This document shows positions 48,277 through 56,430 of a stretch of DNA of 64,000 nucleotides, piece by piece. This DNA is from Zeimonas sediminis (GTDB taxonomy: Bacteria; Pseudomonadota; Gammaproteobacteria; Burkholderiales; Burkholderiaceae_E): positions 1,240,001-1,304,000 of the forward strand of contig NZ_JAMQYE010000001.1 of NCBI RefSeq assembly GCF_023721795.1, in the 5' to 3' direction. The notes under the pieces were generated by a model that was given only the letters and a program-made list of their open reading frames with translations, was not told the origin of the DNA and did no database searches. A program made the position numbers and the translations under genes. Position 1 is the stretch's first letter; every line of letters starts with the position of its first letter.

Positions 48277-48834
48277 ATGCACTCGCGCAGCCCCGCTCTT
48301 GCTTCGCTGCATCGGCTGATGGCCTTTGCCCAGTCCGTCATGGTGCGCCGGATGATCGAAGGAATCGCGCTCGAACCCAAGCAGACGTTCTGGATCATGA
48401 CCGTGAACCTGCTGCTGGATTCGGCAGTCATCGACTGGTGCACGGTCTTCGGATCCCGGGCTGAAGACACCCACTGGACACGAGTCATCCCGAAGGAACG
48501 GCATGCAGATGTGCGTGCGGGTCTGCTGAGCGCGCTTGTCCTGAGCGCGGACGATTGGGAAGCGTACCAAAACAGCATCGTTGTGTTTCGGGACCAGATG
48601 GTTGCCCATCATGACCTCAATGCAGCAGTGGAGAGGTACCCGCACTACGACGTCGCCTTCGCCGCCGCTGACTTCATGTTTACGGTGATCCGGGATCTCG
48701 CCGACCCGGATTCTCTTGGCGGCGTACCGTCTTCGCTAGATTTTTGGGCCCGCACCGTTGCGGGCAACATGTCAGCAATCGTCAGGGCCGCGTTCGACGC
48801 AAGCGCGCAGCTTGGCTCGAATATCCCCGGGTGA
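48277..48834 (+). CDS. integron cassette gene, unknown function (HEPN-like motif)
   Basis: 185 residues, helical, without signal or membrane segment. MIEGIALEPKQTFWIMTVNLLLDSAVIDWCTVFGSRAEDTHW is followed by WEAYQNSIVVFRDQMVAHHDLN, in which Arg-x5-His resembles the R(x)4-6H motif of HEPN RNases. VRRMIEGI and FAAADFMFTVIRDLADPD are further helices. It starts 8 bp after a GTTAGGC core and ends 28 bp before a full attC, so it is a complete gene cassette. Function not established. Confidence 0.65.
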   Translation: MHSRSPALASLHRLMAFAQSVMVRRMIEGIALEPKQTFWIMTVNLLLDSAVIDWCTVFGSRAEDTHWTRVIPKERHADVRAGLLSALVLSADDWEAYQNSIVVFRDQMVAHHDLNAAVERYPHYDVAFAAADFMFTVIRDLADPDSLGGVPSSLDFWARTVAGNMSAIVRAAFDASAQLGSNIPG

Positions 48835-48862
48835 GCCATATGCCAACAGTCGGCATGCTAGT

Positions 48863-48946
48863 GACGCCTAACCATTCTTTGCACCCGATCTGCCACAGCG
48901 GACTTCGCCCGCTTCCGCAGGCGGGTGAACTCAAACGTTAGGCGTC
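48863..48946 (+). other. attC recombination site (integron)
   Basis: GACGCCTAAC (48863-48872) and GTTAGGCGTC (48937-48946) are exact inverted repeats containing the R'' and R' cores GCCTAAC and GTTAGGC. Inside, TTTGCACCCG and CGGGTGAACTCAAA form imperfect inner arms with unpaired bases, and CCCGC / GCGGG forms an inner hairpin. This is the folding expected for attC recognised by IntI as single-stranded DNA. Confidence 0.82.
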
Positions 48947-48948
48947 GC

Positions 48949-49509
48949 ATGAAAGAGTTCTTAATGTTCGCAGCAGGAGCAGCCATCGGAGGCCTGCTGT
49001 CCTGGCTGATCACACACCGCTACTACATCAAAGCCGGCGCAGACCAGCGCGCCGAACTGGACAGGTTGTCTGCAGACCTGAGACCACGCAACACGTTGGA
49101 GAACTTTGAGCGAATGCTTGAGTCGAGCAACTGGACCAAATCAGTTATAGACCACACAGAAGTCTGGATAGCTGACGCTGACAATACCTACCAAATTGAA
49201 ATCGGCGAACGAACACGAGAGTTCACCGAACGCTGGACGACCGTGCACCCAGATCCGAACAGCTCCGCTTATCCTGTTTATTTGAAGCTGAATGGCGCAA
49301 CCATCAAGGAACTGACATTCATCGCCATGGACGGTGGTCGGATCTTCGTTCCAATGGCAGGAGTCCGGCAGGCCGGCGCGAATGAGGTCGAGTACTTCTG
49401 GAACCTGAACAGCCTCGAGGTCAAGGTATGCAGAATCATCGGCGCATACTATCTCTACGAGAACCTGGAAGGTGTGGCAACGCGATCCAAAGTCGCCATC
49501 GTGGCGTAG
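48949..49509 (+). CDS. integron cassette gene: single-helix membrane protein, unknown function
   Basis: 186 residues, starting 5 bp after the GTTAGGC core. MKEFLMFAAGAAIGGLLSWLITHRYYIK is one N-terminal membrane helix; the remainder is soluble and beta-rich (WIADADNTYQIEIGERTREFTERWTTVHPDPNSSAYPVYLKLNGATIKELTFIAMDGGRIFVPM), probably facing the periplasm. No family recognised. Downstream, GACGCCTGAT (49511-49520) looks like a damaged R'' core, suggesting that this second cassette lost its attC when the following IS landed. Confidence 0.65.
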   Translation: MKEFLMFAAGAAIGGLLSWLITHRYYIKAGADQRAELDRLSADLRPRNTLENFERMLESSNWTKSVIDHTEVWIADADNTYQIEIGERTREFTERWTTVHPDPNSSAYPVYLKLNGATIKELTFIAMDGGRIFVPMAGVRQAGANEVEYFWNLNSLEVKVCRIIGAYYLYENLEGVATRSKVAIVA

Positions 49510-49596
49510 CGACGCCTGATCTGAGTCGGGGATCCTGGACCATTCTGAGCGTTAGTTTTTCGGCAAACTGTCCTTTGGGAGAGGGAGAGGTTTGTC

Positions 49597-49797
49597 GTGA
49601 GGAAGAGCCGGTTTTCGGTCGAACAAATCGTGGCGGTGCTCAGGCAGGCGAAGGTGGAATCGGCCGTGCGGCCCAAGCCGGATGCCAGAGCGACGGACCC
49701 GGCAGCAAGCCGGCGGGGGCAACTCTGGGGGCACATAGCGAAGCGATGCCGCCGTAAAGCAAGCGTTCATGAGGGTTTCGGAAATCTGTTCGGTAGA
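49597..49797 (+). pseudogene. truncated IS3-family transposase OrfA
   Basis: MRKSRFSVEQIVAVLRQAKVE is the start of an IS3-type OrfA helix-turn-helix protein. After about 20 residues the similarity stops and the frame runs through unrelated sequence into attR. The catalytic OrfB is absent. It is the last recognisable island content before the right boundary. Confidence 0.6.
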
Positions 49798-49811
49798 CGC
49801 CGGCTCCACCA
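49798..49811 (+). other. attR: repeat of the ssrA 3' end
   Basis: CGCCGGCTCCACCA, identical to the last 14 bases of tmRNA at 28700-28713, same orientation. Flanking bases differ on the left and right. The adjacent long hairpin on the right would be the ancestral ssrA terminator. Confidence 0.65.
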
Positions 49812-49812
49812 T

Positions 49813-49860
49813 TGAAAGCAAAACGGGCTGCCCCGAAAGGGGTGGCCCGTTTTGCTTTCA
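49813..49860 (+). terminator. long GAAA-loop hairpin, probable native ssrA terminator
   Basis: A 22-bp stem (TGAAAGCAAAACGGGCTGCC... with its complement) closed by a GAAA loop (49835-49838); two G-U pairs, otherwise perfect. It begins 2 bp after attR. On an uninterrupted chromosome it would lie 2 nt beyond the tmRNA CCA end. The descending arm contains CCCGTTTT. Confidence 0.65.
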
Positions 49861-49875
49861 CCGGGCGGATTCATC

Positions 49876-49900
49876 GCGGGAATCGAATCCGCGTCCGGAA
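49876..49900 (-). repeat. inverted partial copy of the tmRNA T-arm
   Basis: Read on the minus strand, these 25 bases match ssrA 28678-28702 at 23 positions (core GGACGCGG, then TTCGATTCCCGC). It lacks the acceptor end and CCA. It lies inside a run of hairpins to the right of attR. Confidence 0.55.
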
Positions 49901-50000
49901 CGGACGCGGGGGTCGAACGGACAGCGGACATGAACTGCTTCATGTCCGCTGCAGTGAGACCGGCTCGCGCATGCTTGCGCGAGCGCGGCCTGCAAGGCCG
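49889..50000. repeat. cluster of consecutive perfect hairpins
   Basis: CCGCGTCCG-GAA-CGGACGCGG (49889-49909), a 13-bp stem with CTGC loop (49922-49951), GCTCGCGCA-TGCT-TGCGCGAGC (49963-49984) and CGGCCT-GCA-AGGCCG (49986-50000). They follow the 49813-49860 hairpin, giving five stems in 190 bp. No gene is evident here. Confidence 0.6.
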
Positions 50001-50032
50001 ATTCCCGCCACGCGCACGCCACCGATGCGCCC

Positions 50033-50545
50033 TCAGGCGCTGACTTGCCCGCGAGTGACTGTAAACGCGGGCGGGCGCGCCAGCGCCTGAGACACGACGC
50101 AGAAACTTTCCGTCCGGCGCAGAAGCGTCGCGACTTGCTCCTCCGATGCGTCGGTATCGAGCGTGAACTCCAGGCGTATGTCCTGGAAGCCCACCGGAAT
50201 CTCCTTGGAGAGGCCCAGCGCTCCGCGGAAATCGAGATCGCCTTCCGCCCTGATCGAAGCCCCTCGCAACTCGATTCCAAGCGCCGTGGCTGCAGCGTTC
50301 AGCGTCACGCCGGCGCAAGCCACCAGCGCCTCCAGGAGCATGTCGCCGGGGCATGCGCCCTGTCCGCTGCCACCGACACCCGGATGCATGCCCGCAACCG
50401 TGCGCGCCTTGCCGGTCTCCAGCCTGCAGCTGATGTCCTCGCCGATCCGGCCCTGCGCATGCAGGGTGACCAGCGCCGCAGACGGCATTTCACGATAGCG
50501 CTCGCGTAGAGCTTTTTGAGCCGAGCGCAAGTCTTCCGCATTCAT
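50033..50545 (-). CDS. OsmC/Ohr-family protein
   Basis: 170 residues. OsmC-like thiol peroxidases reduce organic hydroperoxides using two Cys. Both are present here: PGDMLLEALVACAGVTLNA (Cys near 96) and RRTESFCVVSQAL (Cys near 151). GMHPGVGGSGQGACPGD precedes the first. MNAEDLRSAQKALRERY at 50545 is chosen because GGAGGAACTCTCGTC lies directly upstream. It diverges from the winged-helix/TPR regulator at 50703, which may control it. Some OsmC relatives in this subgroup have no proven peroxidase activity. Confidence 0.85.
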   Translation of the reverse strand: MNAEDLRSAQKALRERYREMPSAALVTLHAQGRIGEDISCRLETGKARTVAGMHPGVGGSGQGACPGDMLLEALVACAGVTLNAAATALGIELRGASIRAEGDLDFRGALGLSKEIPVGFQDIRLEFTLDTDASEEQVATLLRRTESFCVVSQALARPPAFTVTRGQVSA

Positions 50546-50650
50546 GACGAGAGTTCCTCCTGGCTTGTGTGCGACGCCCGGTAATCGTGACGCCTGACTT
50601 CGAATTCCTGGACCGAAGTGTCTGTCCGGAGGGCCTGCAGCGTCCTTGGA

Positions 50651-50681
50651 ATTTTCTGAAGACTTCTTGTATTTTCTGAAG
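50651..50681. promoter_or_regulatory. two 11-bp direct repeats, putative operator
   Basis: ATTTTCTGAAG occurs at 50651-50661 and 50671-50681, exactly 20 bp apart, about two helical turns, on one face of the DNA. It lies between the divergent osmC-like and regulator genes, 22 bp before the proposed GTG of the regulator. OmpR/PhoB-type winged helices bind such tandem repeats. Confidence 0.5.
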
Positions 50682-50702
50682 CCTCGCTCACCGGGAGTCC
50701 AT

Positions 50703-52220
50703 GTGCCGGCCACTTACCGCTTCGACCGTTTCGAGCTCCGGCCGTCGGAGCGCGTGCTCCTGGTCGACGGCACCCCAGCGGCACTGGGATCGCGCGCGTT
50801 CGACCTGCTGCTTTGTCTGGTGACTCACCGCGACCGCGTGTTGCCCAAGGACGAGCTGCTGGAGCAGGTGTGGCCGGGCCAGGTGGTGGAGGAAAACAAC
50901 CTCGCGGTGCAGGTGTCCGCGCTGCGCAAGCTCCTGGGGGCGGGCGCCATCGCCACCGTGTCGGGCCGGGGTTACCGCTTCACGCTCGAGCTTCACCCGG
51001 ACGACACACGCGACACCGCTGCGGCGGCCGCAGAACCGTTGGAGCGCCCCACCATCGCGGTGCTGCCCCTGAGCGTGCTGTCGGACGATCCCCGGATCGC
51101 ATTCTTTGCGCAGGGACTGGTGGAAGACGTCACCGCGCTGCTCGCCCGCGTGCCCGGCTTCGTCGTCATCGCGCACGCGTCGTCGTCGGCATTCCGCGGC
51201 CCGCAGGCGCCCCTGCAGGACGTGGCGCGCCAGCTCGGCGTGCGCTTCGTGGTGCGGGGCAGCGTGCGCCCGAGGACCGATGCGCTGCGCGTCTCGCTGC
51301 AACTGATCGAGGCGGCCTCGGCCCGTATTCTCTGGAGCGCGCAGTTCGACAGTCAGGCCGACGACGCCGTCGATGCGCAGGAGACCGTCGCGCGCGGCAT
51401 CATCAGCGAGCTGGAGCCCGAGCTCACCCGGGCCGAGATTGCCCATATCCGGCGCCAGCGCCCGGAAAATCTCGATGCGTGGGCGCATTACCACGAGGCC
51501 GTCGCCGCATTGGCCGCCAAGGGCTGGAGCGCCGACGGCATTGCCGCGGCGCGGGCCGAACTGCAGCGAAGCACCGCCGTCGACCCGAACTTCGGCCTGA
51601 GCCACGGCCAGTACGCGCTGCTGACCATCCTGGAAGCGCAAATCGGCATGGCGCCGGACACGCCTGCATTGCGGGCCGCCGTCGAGGCCTCGGCCGACTC
51701 GGCGATCAGGCTGGACGACGGCAGTTCCGAGGTGCTCGGCTACGCGGGTTGCGCCCTGTGCGACCTGGGCCATCTCGAGCGCGGCATCGATGCCCTCCAG
51801 CGCGCTGTCGAGCTCAACCCGAGCAACGCCCAGGCGCATGTGGCGATGGGCGCGGCGCTGGTGCTGGACGGCAAGTTGGACGAAGGCATCGAGCGCATGC
51901 GCTACGGCATGAAGATCAGCCCGCGCGACCGCCGCCTGGGGTTCTGGGCCTGGCTGCTGGGATGCTTTCTGCTGCGCGCGGGCCGCGTCGAAGAGGCGCT
52001 GGCGGAAGCGCGGTCGTCATGCCGAGCCGACCCTCGCTTTCACCTGCCATACGTGTTGCTGGCGGGCATCCTCGACAGCCTGGGCGCGACTGCCGACGCA
52101 GTTGCGGCGCTAAGCGCTGCGCGACAGCGCCGCCCCAACCTTTCCCTGGACGAGGTGACGCTGACGCACGGCCGGCGCATCAGCGCGCGGCTCGCGCTGT
52201 TGTGGGATCGGGCCGGGTGA
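50703..52220 (+). CDS. winged-helix (OmpR/PhoB-type) regulator with TolB-like and TPR domains
   Basis: 505 residues from the GTG at 50703 (VPATYRFDRFELRPSERVLL), which has GGGAG upstream; a TTG at 50646 would add 19 residues and run through the operator repeats. Residues 1-100 are a trans_reg_C winged helix (GSRAFDLLLCLVTHRDRVLPKDELLEQVWPGQVVEENNLAVQVSALRKLL...GRGYRF). About 130-235 is a FlgO/TolB-like nucleotide-cyclase-associated segment (TIAVLPLSVLSDDPRIAFFAQGLVEDVTALLAR). The rest is TPR repeats (ELNPSNAQAHVAMGAALVLDGKLDEGIE). No receiver or membrane helix, so cytoplasmic. Signal unknown. Confidence 0.85.
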   Translation: MPATYRFDRFELRPSERVLLVDGTPAALGSRAFDLLLCLVTHRDRVLPKDELLEQVWPGQVVEENNLAVQVSALRKLLGAGAIATVSGRGYRFTLELHPDDTRDTAAAAAEPLERPTIAVLPLSVLSDDPRIAFFAQGLVEDVTALLARVPGFVVIAHASSSAFRGPQAPLQDVARQLGVRFVVRGSVRPRTDALRVSLQLIEAASARILWSAQFDSQADDAVDAQETVARGIISELEPELTRAEIAHIRRQRPENLDAWAHYHEAVAALAAKGWSADGIAAARAELQRSTAVDPNFGLSHGQYALLTILEAQIGMAPDTPALRAAVEASADSAIRLDDGSSEVLGYAGCALCDLGHLERGIDALQRAVELNPSNAQAHVAMGAALVLDGKLDEGIERMRYGMKISPRDRRLGFWAWLLGCFLLRAGRVEEALAEARSSCRADPRFHLPYVLLAGILDSLGATADAVAALSAARQRRPNLSLDEVTLTHGRRISARLALLWDRAG

Positions 52221-52649
52221 TTGGCCGCCGCCTGCGACCGACGGGTCAACGGCCGGGTGCTCGATACGCCGCCAGTGGCACCGGCCGACCTTGTAGCGCT
52301 GTTCAAGGCCTGCGAGCGAATCGGGCTCTGGAGCGACGAACCGGGCCGCGCTGCCGCCGATGTACGCACTCGACCCCGAGGATAGCGTCGATCGCCGGCG
52401 CGCTCCGGCTTCCCAGCTTCCCGGTTCCGCGATTCCCGGTTCGCGACTCCCGGCGACCGCCGCCGTTCCGGTGGAGACGACCGTTCATGGGCCGCGAGGC
52501 GCCGTTCGTCCGCTTCACGGGGCACGGACGGTATATCCCTATCGTGTGTGAGGTAATTTGCAGCTAGCCTGTCGAAAAACTGGCAGCCACACCCTCCATT
52601 CAGCCAGGACCAACCGTCCGACGAAGGCCGGAACTCTTCGGGAGTCATC
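52221..52649. other. intergenic region, no gene recognised
   Basis: About 430 bp of GC-rich sequence between the regulator and the cytochrome gene. Open frames here show no coding pattern. The part near 52530-52570 is AT-richer and may hold the promoter for the cytochrome/flavoprotein pair. Confidence 0.5.
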
Positions 52650-53081
52650 ATGCGAAGTTCGAGATTCCTTTCCGTTTCGGCCCTGTGCGCGGCCATCCTG
52701 GCCGGCTGCGGCGGGCCGGCGGACACCGAGGCCGGGCTGGCCGCCGGCGCGACGAGCGGCGGGGTAGAGGCGAAATCCTGGTCGAGCAACAGGACCGCGT
52801 CGGTGAGCAGCGCCAGCGCGCCGAGCGCGGCCAGTGCGGCCACCGCGGTTCCGGTGGGTCGCCTGCTCGCCTCCAACTGCTTCAACTGTCACGGCACCGA
52901 CGGCCACCCGAGCGGCGGCTTCGACAGCCTCGCGGGCGACTCGGCGTCCGAGATCGTCAAGACCCTGCAGGAGATGGCCGCGAAGTCCCCGGAAGACGGA
53001 GGGATCATGCGCGCGCACGCCACCGGCTACACCGACGAGCAGATGTGGCAGCTCGGCAGCTATTTCGCCAGCCAGCGCTGA
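52650..53081 (+). CDS. monohaem c-type cytochrome lipoprotein (FccA-like)
   Basis: 143 residues. MRSSRFLSVSALCAAILAGCGG is a lipoprotein signal with lipobox LAGC. A Ser/Ala-rich linker is followed by a class I cytochrome c domain: LASNCFNCHGTDGHPSGGF with the haem site CFNCH, and Met in GGIMRAHATGYTDEQMWQLGSYFASQ as sixth-ligand candidates. It lies 32 bp before a flavocytochrome c flavoprotein gene, so it most likely takes electrons from that enzyme during sulfide oxidation. Classical FccA is diheme and periplasmic; this is a single-haem, membrane-tethered form. Confidence 0.88.
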   Translation: MRSSRFLSVSALCAAILAGCGGPADTEAGLAAGATSGGVEAKSWSSNRTASVSSASAPSAASAATAVPVGRLLASNCFNCHGTDGHPSGGFDSLAGDSASEIVKTLQEMAAKSPEDGGIMRAHATGYTDEQMWQLGSYFASQR

Positions 53082-53113
53082 GCGCATACGAACCGGATTC
53101 GAGGAGCAACGAG

Positions 53114-54457
53114 ATGCAGCGCAGGGAATTTCTGAGAACGATGGGCGGTTCGGCGCTGGGGCTGGCCACCACGGGTGGAGCTTTCGCTGAAGACTCGGTC
53201 AGCGGTTACGTCGCGCCGGTGCCCGCGGACACCGGCGCGGCCGGTGAAGTGGTCGTGATCGGCGGCGGAATGGCCGGCGCGACGGCCGCCAAGTATCTGC
53301 GCGTGTGGGGCGGGGCGAAGGTGCGGGTCACGCTGATCGAGCGGGATGCGGCCTACGTGTCGAACATCATGAGCAACCTGGTGCTCAACGGCTCGCGCAC
53401 GGTGAGCGGCCTGACCTACAACTGGGACCGGCTCGAGTCGAACTACGGCGTGAATCGCCTGCGCGGCGAGGTGGTCGCCATCGACCCGGTGGCGCACAGG
53501 GTGACGCTCGCCGGCGGCTCGCAGTACCCGTACCACAAGCTCGTTATCGCGCCGGGCATCGATTTCGATGTCATGCCGGGCCTCGAAGGCCTGACGCAGG
53601 CCCAGCGCGACGCGCAATTCCCTCACGCATGGAAGGCCGGCGCCCAGACCACCACTTTGTGGAACCAGATCCGTGGGATGACTGCGCGAGACACGTTCGT
53701 GATGACGATCCCGCTGGCGCCGTACCGGTGCCCGCCCGGACCTTACGAGCGCGCCTGCGTGGTCGCCGATTGGCTCAAGCGAAACCGCCCCGGCGCCAGG
53801 GTCGTGGTGCTCGACGAGAACCCAGGCATCACCGCCGAGCCGCACGCCTTCGAATATGCGTTCACGAAGACGCACGCCGGCGTGATCGAGTATGTGCCGA
53901 ATGCGACCGTCTACCGGGTCGACCCGTCAATCCGGACCGTGTACACCGCCATGGGCAACTTCTCCGGGCGCGTGATCAACCCGATCCCGCGCCAGCGCGC
54001 GCCGAAGCTGTTGTCGGACTCCGGACTGGTCAACGACGGCGGGCGCTGGGCCTTCGTCGACGCCAAGACCTACGAACACTGGGACAACGGCAGCGGCAGC
54101 GGGCAGGCCAGGGATGTCCACGTGATCGGAGACCCCGCGACTCACGGACAGCCCAAGGCCGGGCACGTCGCGAATCAGGAAGCCAAGGTCTGCGCCGACG
54201 CGATCACGCGGATGCTGCGCGGCGGCAGCCCGGACGACGCGCCGGTGACCAACTCGGCCTGCTATTCGCCGATCACGTTCGAGACCGCTTCCTGGCTGAC
54301 CGCGATGTTCCAGTACAACCCGGGCACGCGCAGGATGTATGCGTTCAGCACCCGCTCCGGCGCGAGCCCGGTGGTCGAGGCGCCGTCCGCGAACAAGGAC
54401 AACTTCGACCAGATGAACAAGTGGTTCCGGCAGCTGATGGCGGACACCTACGCCTGA
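53114..54457 (+). CDS. fccB: flavocytochrome c sulfide dehydrogenase flavoprotein subunit
   Basis: 447 residues. FAD enzyme of the SQR/FccB family oxidising sulfide in the periplasm. A Tat signal with MQRREFLRTMGGSALGLATTGGAFA starts the protein. The FAD site is EVVVIGGGMAGATAAKYLR, the first redox Cys is in PLAPYRCPPGPYERA, and the second is in TNSACYSPITFE, matching the FccB disulfide pair. HVIGDPATHGQPKAGHVANQEAKV is the second FAD contact and the C-terminal domain is the FCSD cap. GAGGAGCAACGAG precedes the ATG. Paired with the cytochrome gene. Confidence 0.92.
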   Translation: MQRREFLRTMGGSALGLATTGGAFAEDSVSGYVAPVPADTGAAGEVVVIGGGMAGATAAKYLRVWGGAKVRVTLIERDAAYVSNIMSNLVLNGSRTVSGLTYNWDRLESNYGVNRLRGEVVAIDPVAHRVTLAGGSQYPYHKLVIAPGIDFDVMPGLEGLTQAQRDAQFPHAWKAGAQTTTLWNQIRGMTARDTFVMTIPLAPYRCPPGPYERACVVADWLKRNRPGARVVVLDENPGITAEPHAFEYAFTKTHAGVIEYVPNATVYRVDPSIRTVYTAMGNFSGRVINPIPRQRAPKLLSDSGLVNDGGRWAFVDAKTYEHWDNGSGSGQARDVHVIGDPATHGQPKAGHVANQEAKVCADAITRMLRGGSPDDAPVTNSACYSPITFETASWLTAMFQYNPGTRRMYAFSTRSGASPVVEAPSANKDNFDQMNKWFRQLMADTYA

Positions 54458-54869
54458 GGGCGCGGGGGGCCGACGGAAAAAATCGGTAAACGTCCGGCGA
54501 ACCCATCTTGAAGCCGATCGCCGGAGATAGGAGCCTCGTTGCCGCGCAACTATAGGCGGACACATCGACACTTTCCCGATCGAACTACCGGCTTGCCGTC
54601 TTCGGCGCCGGCATGGCCCCGAGTTCAGGGCGGCGGTCATCGAGGCCCCCGGCACCCTCTACAAGGGCTCGGATGATCTCCGGGCCCCTTTTTTCGCCCG
54701 GCATCCCCGCGCCACACTCCGGCCGGCAGCGCTGTGGACTGCTGTCAGTTCATCGATATTCTTGGGGCCTGACTTCAATTCATGCCCGCTGCCGCGAAAG
54801 GGGTGGCCCGTCTTGCCTGCGCCGGAGGCGGATAGTGCGTGGCGCTTCCCTTCTCGAGGGGCGAGATCC
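54458..54869. other. intergenic region with a weak terminator and a hairpin-type repeat
   Basis: No gene. A possible terminator (AAGGGCTCGG...CCGGGCCCC then six T) lies at 54663-54694. At about 54788-54815, GCTGCCGCGAAAGGGGTGGC repeats most of the loop half of the hairpin at 49813-49860, without its left arm. The end holds the ribosome site for the serine hydrolase. Confidence 0.4.
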
Positions 54870-55874
54870 GTGAACCGACGAGATTTCTTGGCCGGCGCCT
54901 TGGCCACCGGCGTGGCTGGTGGCGAGCCGGCCGGCGCCACCGATGCCTCGGGAGCCGGTTTCGAGCCGGCGGCGAGGTACTCCGCTGCGCGCCGAGGCGT
55001 GTCCCTGGTCGTCATGGCTCACGGGCAGGTCGTGTTCGAGGACTACCCGAACGAGGGTTCCGCCCAGGTCGCATGGGAGCTCGCGAGCGGCACCAAGAGC
55101 TTCTGCGGGGTGTGGACGGCGGCGGCAGCGGCGGACCGACTGCTTTCGCTGGACGAGCCCTGCGCTCGCACCCTGCCCGAGTGGTCCTCCGACTTGCGTT
55201 CCGCGATAACGCTGCGGCAGCTGCTGACTCTGACCAGCGGCCTGGCCGCCGGCCCGATCGGCCGACCGCCCACCTACTCGCAGGCAGTGAACGCACAGGC
55301 CGTGGCCGAGGCCGGCAGCCGGTTCCAGTACGGGCCCACGCCCTTCCAGGTGTTCGGGGAGATCATGCGACGCAAGCTCGCCGCTCGCGGCCATGGTTAC
55401 GATCCGCTGCGCCATCTGCACGCCCGGGTGCTCGAACCGGCAGGCGTGAACCCGAGCTTCTGGCGGCGGGGCGCCGACGGCATGCCGCTGCTGTCCCACG
55501 GCGCTGCTCTGACGGCCCGCGCCTGGGCCCGTTACGGTCAGTTCGTCCTCGACGGGGCTCCCGGCCTGGATGCCGGCGCTTTGGGAGCCTGCTTCGAAGG
55601 CACGGCCGCCAACCCCGGCTACGGCCTGGCCTGGTGGTTGCTGCGACCGGGCCTGGTGCCGCCGGGCCCGAATGCGGGCGTGAGCGACGCCCAGGGCGAC
55701 GCCCTTCGCAACGAGGATGTCGCAATGGCCGCAGGCGCCGGCAATCAGCGCCTGTACCTTCTGCGCCGACGCGGCCTGGTGGTGGTGCGGCAGGCCTCCG
55801 GCATTCTGGATGCCTTGAGGGGCAGAGGCGCACAATGGAGCGACCGGGAGTTCCTCGAAACCCTTCTGCAGTGA
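54870..55874 (+). CDS. exported serine hydrolase of the beta-lactamase/esterase type
   Basis: 334 residues from a GTG at 54870: [18 protein letters not shown] is a Tat-type signal, which sets the start. The class C beta-lactamase-like fold shows the nucleophile in [18 protein letters not shown] (Ser-x-x-Lys) and the second motif Tyr in [18 protein letters not shown], with Gly-Pro replacing the usual Ser-Asn. [13 protein letters not shown] is typical of the esterase/peptidase side of this family. The third motif (HTG/KTG) is not clear. Probably an esterase; not an obvious antibiotic-resistance enzyme. Confidence 0.75.
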   Translation: MNRRDFLAGALATGVAGGEPAGATDASGAGFEPAARYSAARRGVSLVVMAHGQVVFEDYPNEGSAQVAWELASGTKSFCGVWTAAAAADRLLSLDEPCARTLPEWSSDLRSAITLRQLLTLTSGLAAGPIGRPPTYSQAVNAQAVAEAGSRFQYGPTPFQVFGEIMRRKLAARGHGYDPLRHLHARVLEPAGVNPSFWRRGADGMPLLSHGAALTARAWARYGQFVLDGAPGLDAGALGACFEGTAANPGYGLAWWLLRPGLVPPGPNAGVSDAQGDALRNEDVAMAAGAGNQRLYLLRRRGLVVVRQASGILDALRGRGAQWSDREFLETLLQ

Positions 55875-55950
55875 GATTCAGCCTTCCGGCCGGGCGTGCG
55901 GATCCGGACGAGACTGCGGGCGCCGCGGGCCGCCGGTCAGCCCCGGGGGC

Positions 55951-56430
55951 CGCGTGCCGATCGTGGTGACCGGCTTCGAGCCGGTCGACATCCTGCAGGG
56001 CGTGCTGGCGGCGGTGCGCCAGCTCGATGACAGGCACGCCTGCGTCGATAACCGCTACGCGCGCTCGGTGCGCCCCGAGGGCAATCCCTCGGCGCGCGCG
56101 CTGGTCGATCAGGTGTTCGAGCCGGTCGATCGCGACTGGCGCGGGCTGGGGCCGATCGCGCGGGGCGGCCTGGCGCTGCGGCCCGCCTACCGCCGGTTCG
56201 ACGCGTCGCTTCGCCACCGCGTGCTGCCCGAGCAGATGCCCGCGAGCGAGCACGGCTGCATTGCCGGGCTGGTCCTGCGGGGCGCGCGCCGGCCGCCGGA
56301 CTGCGCTCGGTTCGGCACCGCCTGCACCCCCGACCACCCGCTGGGCGCGCCGATGGTGTCGGCCGAGGGGGCGTGCAGCGCCTGGTATCGGTACCGCCGC
56401 GACGAGATCGAAGTGAACGAGGCGCGATGA
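55951..56430 (+). pseudogene. hypD: hydrogenase maturation protein HypD, C-terminal remnant
   Basis: About 159 residues matching only the last 40% of HypD, the Fe-S protein that helps assemble the Fe(CN)2CO group of NiFe hydrogenases. [25 protein letters not shown] begins abruptly and the end is intact: [48 protein letters not shown], including the [4Fe-4S] Cys residues. Upstream, in the same frame, there is no HypD sequence, so the first 200 residues were lost. The stop overlaps the hypE start (ATGA). Confidence 0.85.

Noticed and set aside
49511-49556. A second complete attC after the last cassette
   Set aside because: Only a damaged GCCTGAT and a GCGTTAG 35 bp later are present, too short and imperfect; treated as a remnant.
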